Below are positions 26,600 to 38,869 of a DNA stretch of 64,000 nt, in pieces. Made by a program: the position numbers and the translations under genes. The stretch is taken from positions 16,689-80,688 of the forward strand of contig VXCM01002126.1 of NCBI GenBank assembly GCA_014773175.1, given 5' to 3'. The DNA comes from Lucifuga dentata. Lineage: Eukaryota > Chordata > Actinopteri > Ophidiiformes > Bythitidae. The stretch's first letter is position 1. Every line of letters begins with the position of its first letter. The notes under the pieces were generated by a model. That model ran no database searches and was not told the origin of the DNA. It saw nothing but the letters and a program-made list of their open reading frames with translations.

Positions 26600-27283
26600 A
26601 AATCCTAATGCCAAATCACCCAATTAGGATGCTGGAGAGGAGAGGAGAGGATTTAATGTATCCTGCCAGGCAATGAAAAAGCCTCAAGAGGATATTTTAT
26701 TGAGGAGGTAATTTGGAAGAAATTTGCATGTATGCATGTATTTCATCTGCTCTGCTCAGCTTTGTACACATGTAAACTGGAAGTGAGCTTAAGTTACATA
26801 TAATCTTATTTCAAAGAGTGAAATTAGCCACTTGATAAACTAAATATGTGGATTACAATGTGTATAGTTGCACTAGCCATCTATTTTTCAAGAAGTAAAC
26901 TATGACTTTTCTGCTTTGGAGAGGAGCTACAACCACATCCCCAAGAAACCTATGAACTGAGCTAAATATGGAGGCAAACAAAACTCATCTATGAATGTGT
27001 CTAACTTTGGAAAAGAAGGAAAAAATAAATTCAAACTATCCCTGCAATACTTCTAACATATGGAAGTATTATTACAATGGGTATTCGCTAGTCTCCTATG
27101 AGCAGAGAACTGGTGGGACAGAAAGCCGTGCAGAAAACCAGCTTTGATCATGTCAGAACTTGCATTCCTGCCAACATGCAAAAGACAAGTGTGGTGGCAT
27201 TGTCCACCTTTACATTTGTGATGACAAATGCCTAATTAGAGAAATTTAATCAAATACTTTATTGTCCCTCTGGGAGTATTTAG

Positions 27284-27287
27284 GTGT

Positions 27288-27343
<56 letters not shown>
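27284..27343. repeat. (TG)n microsatellite
   Basis: Almost pure TG repeat of about 60 bases with one TA interruption at its left end. Confidence 0.9.
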
Positions 27344-27345
<2 letters not shown>

Positions 27346-29459
27346 TTGCATTAATGTATTTCATGGACAAAGCCAATGGAGCAGAAGAATCCCCGGAAAA
27401 TGTCCCTTTCTGTCCACACTGAGCCAGGAAACACTCTGAGACAAGGCCCTATTGTCACAAAAGACCTGAATGAGGTGGCAAAAGTGTGTATGTTCATGCC
27501 TGCTTACATGTATGTGTGTGTGTTTGTGTGTGCATGTGTGTGTGTGTGTGAGGTCAATGAACTTGTGAAATAATGCTAATGAACTTAATTTAGGTGAATT
27601 CCAACTGAATTGGCCTTGCACTGATTGAATGGGTAAATATTAGCTGTGTTAAACATTTTAGGTCAGAGGATGGATGGAAGGATAAATGGATAAATGGAAG
27701 AAAGATTGAGAGATAAAGGACTGAAGAAAGAATAAATGGAAAAGAATATACATGAATAATTAAAAACTAAACTTTTGACTGAAAATTTCATTTCACTCAT
27801 CCATGTATAAGAGTTTTAGAAAAGAATCAATGTTGGCAGATTTACTCAATCAGTAAACTCAGCTGATTTGAAATCAAGAAATTTCCCAAAATGATTTTTG
27901 TTATTTCTTTCCAAAATCTTTATTTCGTTACAAAATTTGATATCTGAGTCCCATATAACTTTAATTTTGGGGATTTTTATTTTTTACGCCTTAATACTCT
28001 TTGTACCTGCTACAGTGTAAATGTACACAATGTACTACAATGTACACTACAATGTAGATTTTGATATTTCACAACACGGTGCTCTCCAATACTTGTTTGC
28101 TTTTACTTGAGAGAATTGGAACTGGAGAATCTGAATGCGGTACTTGTACATGTAATGAAACCTTTTTCCATTTTGGTAAAATCACTTTTAAAGATTTCAA
28201 TACTTCTTCCACCACTGTGTATCGGATGGAAACGGCGAGAAGGGATCGATGTCAGACAGAGTCACTGTTGGTCATGGACAAGGAGATAACGTAAACAGAT
28301 GATGAGGTCAAATGGCGCCCTTTTTGTCATGTGTCAAGAAGGGTCGGTCACCTGGGAGACTCTTTGTGTAATTAAGTGCGTGTGTTTGCTCTACCTGGCT
28401 GTGTACCCAGAGGTGGTGTGTCACCTGCTAGCCAGTAAAATGTCAGGAAACAGTTCAAACCTCTACAACAAAAGATGAGTCGAGTAAAAGAAATAGAAGG
28501 CAGGTGGTGAAAAGAGTAGAAAACGGGGGTTAGATAACACCTATAGTACCTGAGATATGAAGAGTCAGATGAAGCAGAGCTGTGCATGCTGTTCAGATTT
28601 CTATATTTTTATATAGGCACATAAACACCCAGCTTCCTATGTTTCTTTTGTTCTGCCACTCTCTTTTCACACACAAAAGTATACAGCTTTTCATTCTTTT
28701 CCCTTCAGTATTACCTTCTTTGTCACTTTTCCACTCTTCCAACACGCTTCTCACAAACTATATATAACCTGACTGAACAGTGTGAGAACTGGGAAGAGAC
28801 TGAGATGCAAATATATGCACTGGAATAACTGGAGAATGACAGGAAGTTATCCAGGCAGAATTCAAAAATACGATACTGGTGAAGAGACAAGGATTTGTTT
28901 ATGCTGCAAAATATCCATTACTAAAATAAGCATAAAGAGTATTTCAGTCTGTTTCTACTACAAAATCAACTTGTTTCAGGAATTTTCTAATGAGTGTCAA
29001 GGGTGTTAGAACAAGTGTTAAAGGCCTCAGTATGCTTCAAAAGAATTAGGTTGTATAGCATAGTGTCCAATCACGTCGTATTTATACCTGTTCAGAATGC
29101 CCATAGTTAAAGATGGGGTAAAAAGTGAAAAGGAGAGGACATGTTAACTGGAATTCTGCTATCTGTGTATCTCATGTAATCTATGTGATGAATCATATTA
29201 CAGGGATAATATTGTGCCTAAAGTCAGCATGCTGAGGCCTTAAACTAGATCAATGCATCATAATCAAGAAAAACGACATCTCATTGATTCTAGAAATTCT
29301 TGAAACAAGCGGATGTAAAAAAAAAAAAAAAAAANAAAAAAAAAAAAAAAAAGAAAAAGAAACTTGTTTTTCTCACAAATAAGACGTTTAGGACTGTAAA
29401 ACAGAAATAGCATGGGGATTTTTTGGATTGTAGTCCTGCACAAATGCAGCAGGCATATT

Positions 29460-29460
<1 letters not shown>

Positions 29461-29511
<51 letters not shown>

Positions 29512-29633
29512 NTGTGTGTGCGCGTTTGCGTGTGTAGGCAAATGTTCACCTGGACGAAGGCCTGAAGAATCAAAGGCCAAACTGGACCATCTGGTCCTAC
29601 AGCCAGGAACTGACCAGTCAGCATTAAGTAAGC

Positions 29634-29693
<60 letters not shown>

Positions 29694-29694
29694 T
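29461..29694. repeat. (TG)n, then (CT)n(CA)n microsatellites
   Basis: (TG)n at about 29461-29520 contains a single N at 29512. About 115 bases later a compound (CT)n(CA)n repeat occupies about 29637-29694. The unique sequence between them shows no exon signals. Confidence 0.85.
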
Positions 29695-30867
29695 ACACAC
29701 ATAAACACACATACCGTATCCACCCACGCGCTGACAGACAGGCCTCGGCTCTGTGCAGTCTCAGCGGAGCGTTGATGGCCTTTGTGAAGCAGAGATGCTG
29801 GGGGCGACTGTTCCACCGTGACATGCTGCCATCATTATTTCTCCATTCAGGGAGGATTTGGTGTCATCTTTCCCCTCCACCTGGAAAAAGAAATTAAGCT
29901 TTGTGAGCCTCTTGCAGGGAGACACTAAAGCATAAGGTATATTTTTTAAGGGTTTATTGCAGAGAATTGAATTCATACATTCATCAGTATGCAGCAGAAG
30001 AGAACAACTTGAGAACCTAGAGGGCTAAATGCCTCTCCTGGTGGAGGAATTTCATCACTGGCTGCCTAAAGTTTGGTTTTCTGTATGATGTTATGCAGCA
30101 AATGTAAGAAGTGTTTGTTTGAATTTGATCTTGAATCAAAATCACTTGTTCAGTGGTAATGAAATAGAGGACACTGAAGCAAACAGTCTGCAAACTTAAG
30201 GTCACTTAAGTTTGACCTTAAGTGACTAAGTGCAAAGGAGGACTCAAAAAAGGGCCATTACCATAATGAAAAAATACTCTTGACATATAGTCTGGAGGTA
30301 AAGTCTAAAGTGCATTGTTGCATCATGCTAGCAAGGCTAAAATACAAAGTATTTCCAGACAACAACAATATTTTATAAATTAATTGCATGTTGAATTTAA
30401 AGTATTCTTCTGGAAGGTCACTTACTCTAAAATGTAATTGTAGAATTGGATAAATGTAGTGGCATTAAAAAGTACATTTCCCTATAAATGTTGGACTGTT
30501 AGCACAAACCCACACAAAATCAAAATACTCAAGTTAAGCACAAGTAACTAAAAATCAGCATGTCACATAAAGGAAATAAAAGTGGTATTTTTTTTCTATC
30601 CTTTGACTTCCTTATGTTTTTATTTCACAACTCCATATCTGATATCATCTGAGAAAACTGAACAAATATCCTCACCTGAAAGATAATCAGTACTTGTATT
30701 CAGGCTCCATAAATGTAGGTCATGCAGTCAACCAGTCATGAGTCACGAGTCTCTGAACAGACTGGATACTAGATTTGAAATGCAAAGAAAAGACAAAATG
30801 AATGACGGAGAGGAAATGTATTCATTGTATTTGTCTGGCAGACCTTCAGTCTAACAAGGGTAGTACC

Positions 30868-31155
30868 AGAGGTGGGACCAAGTCATTGTTTGCAAGTCAT
30901 AGTCAGTTTCAGGCCAACAAGTCCCAAGTCCAGACAGGAAAGTCCCAAGTACAGTCGTAACCTAAGACAGTTAGGTCTTAAGGCAAGTCTCAATAAGAAA
31001 GGCAGGTCCCAAGACAAGTCAAGTCAAGACTGGCAAGTCTGCAGTCAAGTCCCAAGTCAAGACAGGATAATGTTCAGTCAAGTTACAAGTCAGAACAAGC
31101 AAATCACAAATCAAGTCACAAATCAAGCCAAGACACATGATTTGCTTGTCACTCA
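30868..31155. repeat. CAAGTC-type minisatellite
   Basis: Opens with GAGGTGGGACCAAGTCATTG and continues with irregular repeats around CAAGTCCCAAGTC, CAAGTCAAGAC and CAAGTCACAAATC. This repeat type recurs widely in fish genomes. The long plus-strand open frame here is a translation of the repeat. Confidence 0.75.
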
Positions 31156-32880
31156 CAAAACAATGACCGAATCCATCTTTGGTCTATAAATATAGTGACA
31201 GTGGCCTTTTTATCTACAACATTCACAGGCTCCAGAAAGCTTGGAGAAGTCATTCTAGTTCACCCATAACTCTGAATATTCATGTAACCTTTTTGTGCAA
31301 AATTACCATCATCCTTTATAGAGCAGGTTACCTCTGTGTTGATGTTGACATGAGAAGTAACACAAGACATATAGAAAACACAGAGAATGTAGGGATTATA
31401 TAGAAGCATTCATCATCATGTCAAATATTTAATTTGAGTTATCTAGGTCAGATTGTTCCACACTGACATGCAATACCTTCACTTTCTCTTGAACACACAC
31501 CCTGTCATATATTTTCACCTGGTCTGGCCTACATTTTCCCTGGTGTCAGGTCAGAGCTGTTTGGTGAGAAATTGTGATTATCTGCACAATTCCTAAAAAA
31601 AAGATTTTGGGAGCCTTCAGGTATTAATAAGATAATAATGGTGCAATATGTTGACCAAAAACATGGGAATAGTGTGGTAAGAAAATACCATCTGTGTTTC
31701 CTGGTAATCGTGTCATTAAAAAATTTGATTGATTAGTTCTGAGCCTGACACACAAGAAAGGGAGGAAGGGTAGCAATATTTTTTTATGGAAGTATTAAAT
31801 TCCTTTGCTGTGTGTGTGTTGGTTTTTTTTTGTTTTTTTTTTTTTTTTNTTTTTTTTTTTTTTTTGGACATCAACTGCATTAATTTAAGATATGTGATTA
31901 TAACTTACAAATCCCCAGTGTACACAAGACTCTGTGTTGTACAAGATGCAAAAACTAGGCCAACATGAAGTCATTATGTAGTTACTGGCTGGTTTCCATG
32001 ATTGTGGCTTTGAACTAGTTCAGCACCCACCATAATCACCTGATGGCCCCCTCAGACTTTCATGTCTTCCCAAACATGAAAAAGGCTTTAGCTTGAACAA
32101 TTTTAACTCAGATAATGCCTTGGGATATTTTGGAAAGCCAAGAAAAGGACTTGAAATGTTCTGTTGGCAGAAGTGTGTCAAGTTGAAAGGAGATTATATT
32201 GAAAAATAAAACCCGCATGAACTCTAGAATTTGATCTGTCTATACTAGACTCAGAATTTTTCAATCTACCCTTGTACATTAAGCATGTTACCACTGGTAT
32301 TCGCTATTATTACTATGATAATATTGATATGTCGTGATTACTGGAATCAGAATAGCCCATTGTTATGCAGTGTTATGTTATTACTGAGGTTTTCTCCCTA
32401 ACACACACACACAAACATATATAGATGATAGGTAGATAGATAGGTAGATAGATAGATAGATGTTATAGTTAATACCTTAGCAATCTTATAACATTAATGA
32501 ATGATATATATATATATATATATATATAAATTGATCTATATATCATTAATCATTAATGTTATAATATTGCTAAGATATGACATGCTATTACTTCTGAATG
32601 TTACTAGCTTATTGTGTTGTGTTTGCTATAATATTGGCCTATTATTACCATGTTATAGTAGAGCTGTAAAGTACTAGCAATATTTTTGTAATAACATGTT
32701 ACTAACATCTTATTAAACTAATCCTGATAGAGAAATCTTTTCTTCTCCTCTGCCTTTCAAACTCTGGAGCTAGAAGGGAATCGATGTCTTGCTCAAAGGC
32801 ACTTCAGCAGGATCCTCTAGTTTCAAGTGTGCCTCCCATCCCTCAAGACCAAGGACTTTTAAAAAGTCCCCATGCAGCAT
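31156..32880. other. Intergenic AT-rich stretch
   Basis: Contains a poly-T run with N at 31849, a (TAGA)n tetranucleotide at about 32428-32460, and the AT-rich hairpin at 32474-32576. CTGCTGAAGTGC..TTTGAGCAAGAC (read on the minus strand near 32790-32815) resembles a short repeat common in fish. No gene is supported. Confidence 0.6.
32474..32576. repeat. AT-rich inverted repeat (hairpin)
   Basis: The left arm (CCTTAGCAATCTTATAACAT... then a (TA)n run) pairs with the right arm (ATATCATTAATCATTAATG... TAATATTGCTAAG) over about 35 bases with a few mismatches. The centre is (AT)n. It may be a tiny foldback element or a cruciform-prone AT microsatellite. Confidence 0.6.
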
Positions 32881-32881
32881 C

Positions 32882-33220
32882 TCATAAACATTTTTGTCTC
32901 TTCTTTTCTGAACACTCCTCTAGTATTTCAGAGAGAACTTTATAGCAGTAAACACTCTGGTGTAAACTTGTAATGTTTCTACACTGATCCAGTTTCTCTA
33001 CATTGTTTGCCCAGCACTGACTGACCCAAGCCTTTGTGTCTTCTTGTGTCCGCTGTATAAAGTCTCTGTTACATGAAACTACTGTACTCTTATAGAAAAC
33101 ACGACATGCTTTAGTATGTGACATTTCTGCCCTTTGGAAATAAGACAATACTCTTGTAAACAAACAAGTTATGCATGTCATACCAAAACTAAGATGCAAA
33201 ACAAAAAAGAGGAGCGCCAT
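32882..33220 (-). CDS. Candidate small cysteine-rich secreted protein (unrecognised)
   Basis: An uninterrupted 112-codon frame starts at ATG 33220 in a good context (G at -3, G at +4). The first 20-25 residues are hydrophobic (LLFFVLHLSFGMTCITCLF), as in a signal peptide. The rest holds Cys39, 50, 69, 80, 92, 103 and 111, several at CX10C spacing, one N-glycosylation sequon (NIT, 82-84), and helix-compatible, non-repetitive composition. It is one of the few long frames in the left part of the window that is not made of simple repeats. I do not recognise the family, see no introns, and find no convincing polyadenylation signal nearby. It may be a single-exon gene, one exon of a larger gene, or chance. 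Confidence 0.35.
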   Translation of the reverse strand: MALLFFVLHLSFGMTCITCLFTRVLSYFQRAEMSHTKACRVFYKSTVVSCNRDFIQRTQEDTKAWVSQCWANNVEKLDQCRNITSLHQSVYCYKVLSEILEECSEKKRQKCL

Positions 33221-34221
33221 AGCAGGAAACTCCTTGGTGCTTTTTCATAAGTATCCCGACCACCGGGACAGCTCAAACCCTTATTGTATCTTGACAGCCC
33301 TAATTCAGCCTGCTTTGAGCTTCCTGTACCCTATTAATATTGAGAGAATGAGATGTTAACAAGTTCTTCCTAAATAGGTGAGGAGAAAAGCACAGGATTC
33401 CCAAAGGCAAAATACTAAAAGATAATGAGCAGATAGAGCAACTGTTTATTCAAGCTTGAATCATTGCTGCCCGAGGACCTGAAACATGTGCATGTTTTTA
33501 TGGCCGTACTTACATGTGCACATTTTCATCTTCATAACAGTCTTAATCAGTAAATTTTATTCTGTTCCATTTATTTTTTTTATAACGTTTCTTAACGTCA
33601 CAACTGTACCATAATTTTCCCTTTAAGTGCCACCTGGTTTTTTCAGCTATCATCTAACAGCTTCCTCCTCAAGTCCTCGTTTGTCATCTAATTCTTGCTA
33701 CGAGGCGAACAAATCCTATTGAGCTCGCACATATTTGTAGTGTTGTCTTATCTCAATGTCACTTTGCTATCCACAGCACCAGGACAGCTTGACAGCTAGG
33801 TTTTGAATGCAACACCAGACCTGCAAACTTTCTCTGACACAGCCTGTGTTTGGACTTTGTTATCATCATTTTGTGACCCAGGCTTCATGACCATGTGTTT
33901 ACACTGTTCTCCATTATACACCAGTTTAACAAAATTTGCTCTGTTTCTACAGTGTCAAATTTGTCACAAAATATGCGGGACTGACTTATGTTACTTACTC
34001 TCATGTTTGTAACATGGAAGCATAAAGTGCTAAAGTCCTGCCCAACATACTGTACCTCTGTTCCACAGCTACTCAGACTCTCAAACCTGAAGGTGAACAA
34101 ATTTTACTACTAATAACAATAGCATAATGCAATATCATGTTTTGGTTTTTTTTTGTGGTTTTTTTTTCTGGCAAGAAGAATAGATCCAAAACAATACAAA
34201 TTAGCTATGCAGTCATGGCAT
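33221..34221. other. Intergenic, nothing recognised
   Basis: AT-rich sequence without repeats of note, apart from poly-T tracts near 34146-34170. No exon or RNA gene is supported. Confidence 0.5.
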
Positions 34222-34225
34222 TTAA

Positions 34226-34320
34226 AGGACCATACTGGCAATCATGATGTTTGAGCCTAATATATTCAATTTTCATACATGCAACGTTACTGACAGTCAT
34301 TTCCCAACACATACTACTGG

Positions 34321-34369
<49 letters not shown>

Positions 34370-34766
34370 NACTTGTTGATACTTGAAACGTTCTTGGGAT
34401 AGGTAATCCATCATCATGAACAAGACATGTATTCAGCTTTTTATTTTAGAAGTTATGTAATTTTAGTGTTTACGTGCAATATAATGCATGGAGTGAATGT
34501 ATGTCTCCACCCAAAAGAAGATCTGCATTTATCAAAAACATTGAATGACCGTGACTTCATAAGGCTGAGTAACTATTAGGTGAAACACTGATTTTTAATG
34601 TGGGTGTATTGCTTGAATATTTGATTTTGAAAGCTTAAGACATTGTGCAAAATATCAGGAGAGCTGAAATACGGTTTTATCCTTTGGGAAATGGTTGTCA
34701 GTAACGTAACATGTATGAAAATTGAATATATTAGGCTCAAACATGCACAATCACCGGTATGGTCCT
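34226..34766. mobile_element. TTAA-flanked foldback element, copy C
   Basis: Same family as 7793-8380 and 11062-11642: AGGACCATACTGGC at the left end, CCGGTATGGTCCT at the right end, TTAA at 34222-34225 and 34767-34770. It is about 45 bases shorter than the others. The stretch after the left inverted repeat is replaced by a poly-A run and an N at 34370, so the missing part may be an assembly loss. Confidence 0.8.
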
Positions 34767-34770
34767 TTAA

Positions 34771-35999
34771 GATAAACTGTGGAAATTGAGACCAGCACTA
34801 ATTTATTGCATGAACACCTATGGATGCATTTCATCTGAGTTCTTATTCCTTGATGATTATCTTGCACTTGGCGACTTAATGTGGAAACAATTCCACATCT
34901 GTTAGCTTCATATTGAAAAACTGCTTTGCATGTACAAGTTAAACAGTGAAACTTCACTACCAACGACTTGCTGTGGCCACCAGGAGTAAACGAAATTTCA
35001 CATATACAGTAAACTTTTAAAAAGGTCATGTGACAAACCTAACCCCAACCCCATGTTGTTTCCAACATTCCATTCCAGAGTCCCAGCAACAGCTAAAGCA
35101 TCCCCAAACTATTCCAAGTTCCTTGCTTGAATTCCCACTGCGCTTCAAATAGCATGAAGAGTATGGATTTTAGAGCATTCCAAAAATGAGACAATGGAGG
35201 GGAATCTTTTTTTTTTTTTTTTTTTTTTTTTTTGCAAGTTTGTGAATATTCTGTTCTTGAAAGAAAAAAAAAGATGAAGCAGAGGAGGAAACTGCAAACT
35301 TAAGAATCTCACTGTTGCTGTTTTGCTGTGTACAGATTGTCTGGCTGACTAGGTGTGGGGAAGCTTGCATCAGTGATGTTTGGTCTTGTGTACTCCACTC
35401 CACTCAGCAATTTCTGAACCATTGGAGAGTAGCTACTCTGGATGAGGAGCTAAAAGGTGATTCAGGAACTATATTCCCAGTGATGATGCACAAAAAAGGA
35501 GAATTCTTCAATTCTTAAAAAAAAGTTCCTGCGGTGTGAAAGGCACTTACGACAAAGCAATGACAAGTTTGACAAATTCTCCAGTCAAATGAAAGGGAAA
35601 AGGAAAGAAAAGGAAATTTTCACCCTTATCATATCTGTTCACCCCATGTTCTGGTCACATTCATCTGATTTGTTCACCTTGATAGGACGTAACTCAAGCT
35701 GTTGAACTGCCACAGTCACCCCTACAGATAGTACTTGTACTGCATCTCACAGTCTGACTTAACATTTGGCCCTTCTGCAGCCATGTCTCTACTCCTATCC
35801 GCACACACGCACACACACACCACACACAAACCTTGGCAGAGTTTGTTTAATCTGCTTGAACTCAGCATTTTCTCAGGAATCAGCTTCATCTCAAGGCTTA
35901 CCTACCATACAAAACCCCAAGCCACCCGCTGTGGAAAATTCCCTGCACCAAAAATCTGACAGGAAGGCCTTGAGAATGAGGAGCATGGAGAGGGAGAGG

Positions 36000-36049
<50 letters not shown>

Positions 36050-38789
36050 GGTTGGCTGTGAGAAAGTGAGCTCGTAATATCTGACACATGACATTTGAAA
36101 AATGAAAAAGGAGACAAATACATCAGTAAAGTGGAACTGAAAAAAAGTCAAATGCCACAAACCAACAGACAGAATAAAAAACAAAAAAACCAGAGTTATG
36201 AACAATGATGAACATGGATAAAAGGACTGGAGATCACTGATCTTTTTTTTTCTTTTCTTTTTTTTTTTTTTTTANTATTTAAAAAAAAAAAAAAACAGAC
36301 CTTTTAATATTAGATGTCATACCCACTGAGAAGGTATTCATGTTAGAAATAAAAATTGATCTTGTGAAAGCAACTGTGTTGGAACCAAAGCTCTGAAATC
36401 TGGGATATAGTAAAAACATAATAATTGCAAATCAAAACGAGATTGGATCTCTTTCTGTTATCTGCCTTAATCTTTCTCTACTTTGCACACACACGCACAC
36501 ACAAATATAAAATGTACCATCTGCTGTTTCTGTATGCAAATTTATGGTTTAAATACAAGTATCTAATATGTATTATCCTGGTTTTGCCCCAAAAGTAAAA
36601 GAAAACAGCTGCAGGCTGTGAGAGTTGACTCCACATATCAATAAGAGCAATGTAGGAGGTCCATCACATCCTTGCAGCTAGTACAGACAACCGATCCTTC
36701 ATAAATTCTGCTTAAGTAGATATTCCAGTTTCCTTGTGAATATAAAATCAAAGAACAGAACATTTTCTTTTTCTCTTGTGTCTGATAAGTGACGTGAAAG
36801 TAATCTGCTTGGATTGGCAGAAGCCACTGGCAATGTCCTGGAAGTCACGTACGGCAGGGTGAAACCTGGCTTCAACGAGCCTTTTTCTCCTGAATGAAAC
36901 ATCCACAAGAAGAGGAGATGAAAGATAAATCAAGAGAAAGGAAGGAAATAAAGGAAAAATGGAAGAAATGGATGATTTTTTTCCTCCTCTCTTTTATATT
37001 AACATGACGTTTAAATGACTTTGTGGGTGTGTGTTCTGTGTTGGTGCAACTAAACACGTCGCTCCAGACCTGCTAACCTGACATTAGGGTGGTTTTCATT
37101 TCATCACACGCTATGGACAGAATGGCTTGTGAGAGTGTGTGTGTGTGTGTGTGCAATCATGCAGCGTCCCATAGCACAATACACTTTCCCCAGCCAAAAC
37201 ACAGAGGGTGGGACACACTCTGGCTGTGTGGTAAATGTCACACACACAGCCTCAAAAGGAGACATGATTTAACACAGTCACATTATGGATAGGGCACTTC
37301 CCTCGTGCCCTCGTTTTCTCATTTGGCTGAGAGCAACACACACACATCAGCATGCATGGTGCACCGCCCACATCAGTCTCATCTCACACTGCATTAACTC
37401 ATAATCAGATGTTGGGTGAGACAGAAGACGTGTTTATGAGGAGCCAAGAGAGGAAAGATCTTGTGCAGAACGGCATCGTGCAGATGTGAATGTGAAAAGA
37501 TGTTTGTGGAATTGAGAGAGAGAGAGAGAGAGATGCCTCACAGCCATTTTCATTTACTTATCACTGTTGTGGTTTTAGCTTTCTATCATTCTAACACACC
37601 GCTGTAGAGATATTTGAAATAGTATGACAGCTGTTTGGAGTATTTGTTTGTGACTCATCCTGTTCATTCAGTTTGCTGAATGCGGCGTACGAATAACGCA
37701 CGGGACAGTTTGGCATTTACGAAGCTCTTATGTCACCAAGTGAGAGAAAGAAGGGAAAATCTGAGTGCAAAACAGTGTGATGTAAAAATGAACTCTGACC
37801 AAGTGTACAACTAAAGGACGAGACTGTGACACATGAAAAGTAGAAAGTGCTCTGATATAAATGTGAAAATTTTGAGTTCTTTATTGTTAAAATGCAATAA
37901 TTATCTGTCAGGTACACTTAGATTATATTAATAGACCAGAGAAGAAAGTTTACGCTATAAGTTTTGCTGATCATGTCAAAAGCTGCTATTACAACCAAAC
38001 AATGACATAACCCAGAATTCAAAATGCCTTAAGAAAGAACAAACACGTTGAACTGCATGTACCATTTATATAAGGTGATTTAATTGAAAAATATACCAAA
38101 AGCAAAAGATTTGAGTCAGATTTAGGATTTAGGACTTCACATAGTAAGAGCTCAAATTTAGATATCGTCACAATATTCTGTATTAGAGTATATTCAAGCA
38201 GCAGCACTAATCATACGTTCTTCAGTTATTATCCATTTACTGGGATATGTTCACAGGATTTTCTGTTAACCAATGACAGAAAATGCTGCAATTTATAATC
38301 TTACCCCAATAAATTAATTTGATCAATGCCAAAGATTTTTGCTTATTAGTGAGCTATGATGAAACACAAGCGATATGATTTGGTTCATGGGATGGCTAGT
38401 CTAAGACACGTCAGCTCCTTTTGTTTACCTGCTTGACACAATGTTGAAACAAGCTGCTCTTTTATTCATGCGTGTTAATTCTGTTTTTTTCTTTTAAGAA
38501 TGATGTTACTCCCTACAGTATTATACAAAACTGCAGTATACTCCGATCTGTGATTTTTGCATAGCTGAAGTATTCTGAAGTTCATCTACCTTACTCATGA
38601 CTCCTCACCCTCAAACAGCCAATAAATATGTTTTTACTGTGCCGTAGTACAAAATGATCGTACATCTGCAGGGTTTGGCCGCTGAAGGAGTTTACCAGTG
38701 ACTCAACAAGTGCTTTTCCAGGTGCTATGAATTGGCAATACAGGTTGATGATTGTCAAGATGACCTAAAACCTCTTCAAATTACTGTAT
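34771..38789. other. Intergenic between the repeats and aldh8a1
   Basis: Contains (GA)n at about 35989-36050, TG/GA microsatellites near 37134-37153 and 37514-37533, a poly-T run at 35208-35233, and an N at 36275. A 92-codon minus ORF at 34751-35029 runs into copy C of the foldback element and is not called. No exon is supported. Confidence 0.6.
35989..36050. repeat. (GA)n microsatellite
   Basis: GA dinucleotide repeat with a few GGGA and GACA interruptions. Several overlapping minus ORFs rich in Ser-Leu are translations of it. Confidence 0.9.
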
Positions 38790-38795
38790 TTTATT
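38790..38795 (-). terminator. Candidate polyadenylation signal of aldh8a1
   Basis: AATAAA on the minus strand, 74 bases after the aldh8a1 stop codon. It is the first canonical signal downstream and would give a short 3' UTR. Confidence 0.5.
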
Positions 38796-38869
38796 CCTCT
38801 CCTCCACATTGCTGTACCTACTTCTAAACGAAAATATTTTGTTATTACTTCCATCTCCCTGTCAATATG

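Larger units (their letters stand above)
20137..30867. other. Intergenic with many microsatellites
   Basis: No gene supported. Simple repeats include (GA)n with a G-run and N at about 20646-20682, (CA)n at about 21640-21673, (GAAA)n at 25597-25620, (CA)n at about 26536-26599, (TG)n at about 27284-27343 and 29461-29520, and (CT)n(CA)n at about 29637-29694. Single Ns lie at 20678, 29335 and 29512. Confidence 0.7.

Noticed and set aside
29290..29816. Long minus ORFs over the TG/CT/CA microsatellites
   Set aside because: Repeat translations that also cross Ns.
31786..31968. Plus ORF with poly-Phe
   Set aside because: Translation of a poly-T run with an N.
34751..35029. 92-codon minus ORF with several Cys residues, faintly zinc-ribbon-like
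   Set aside because: Its upstream and downstream context gives no exon signals and its end lies inside the foldback element copy C; possibly a decayed transposon protein, but not supportable.
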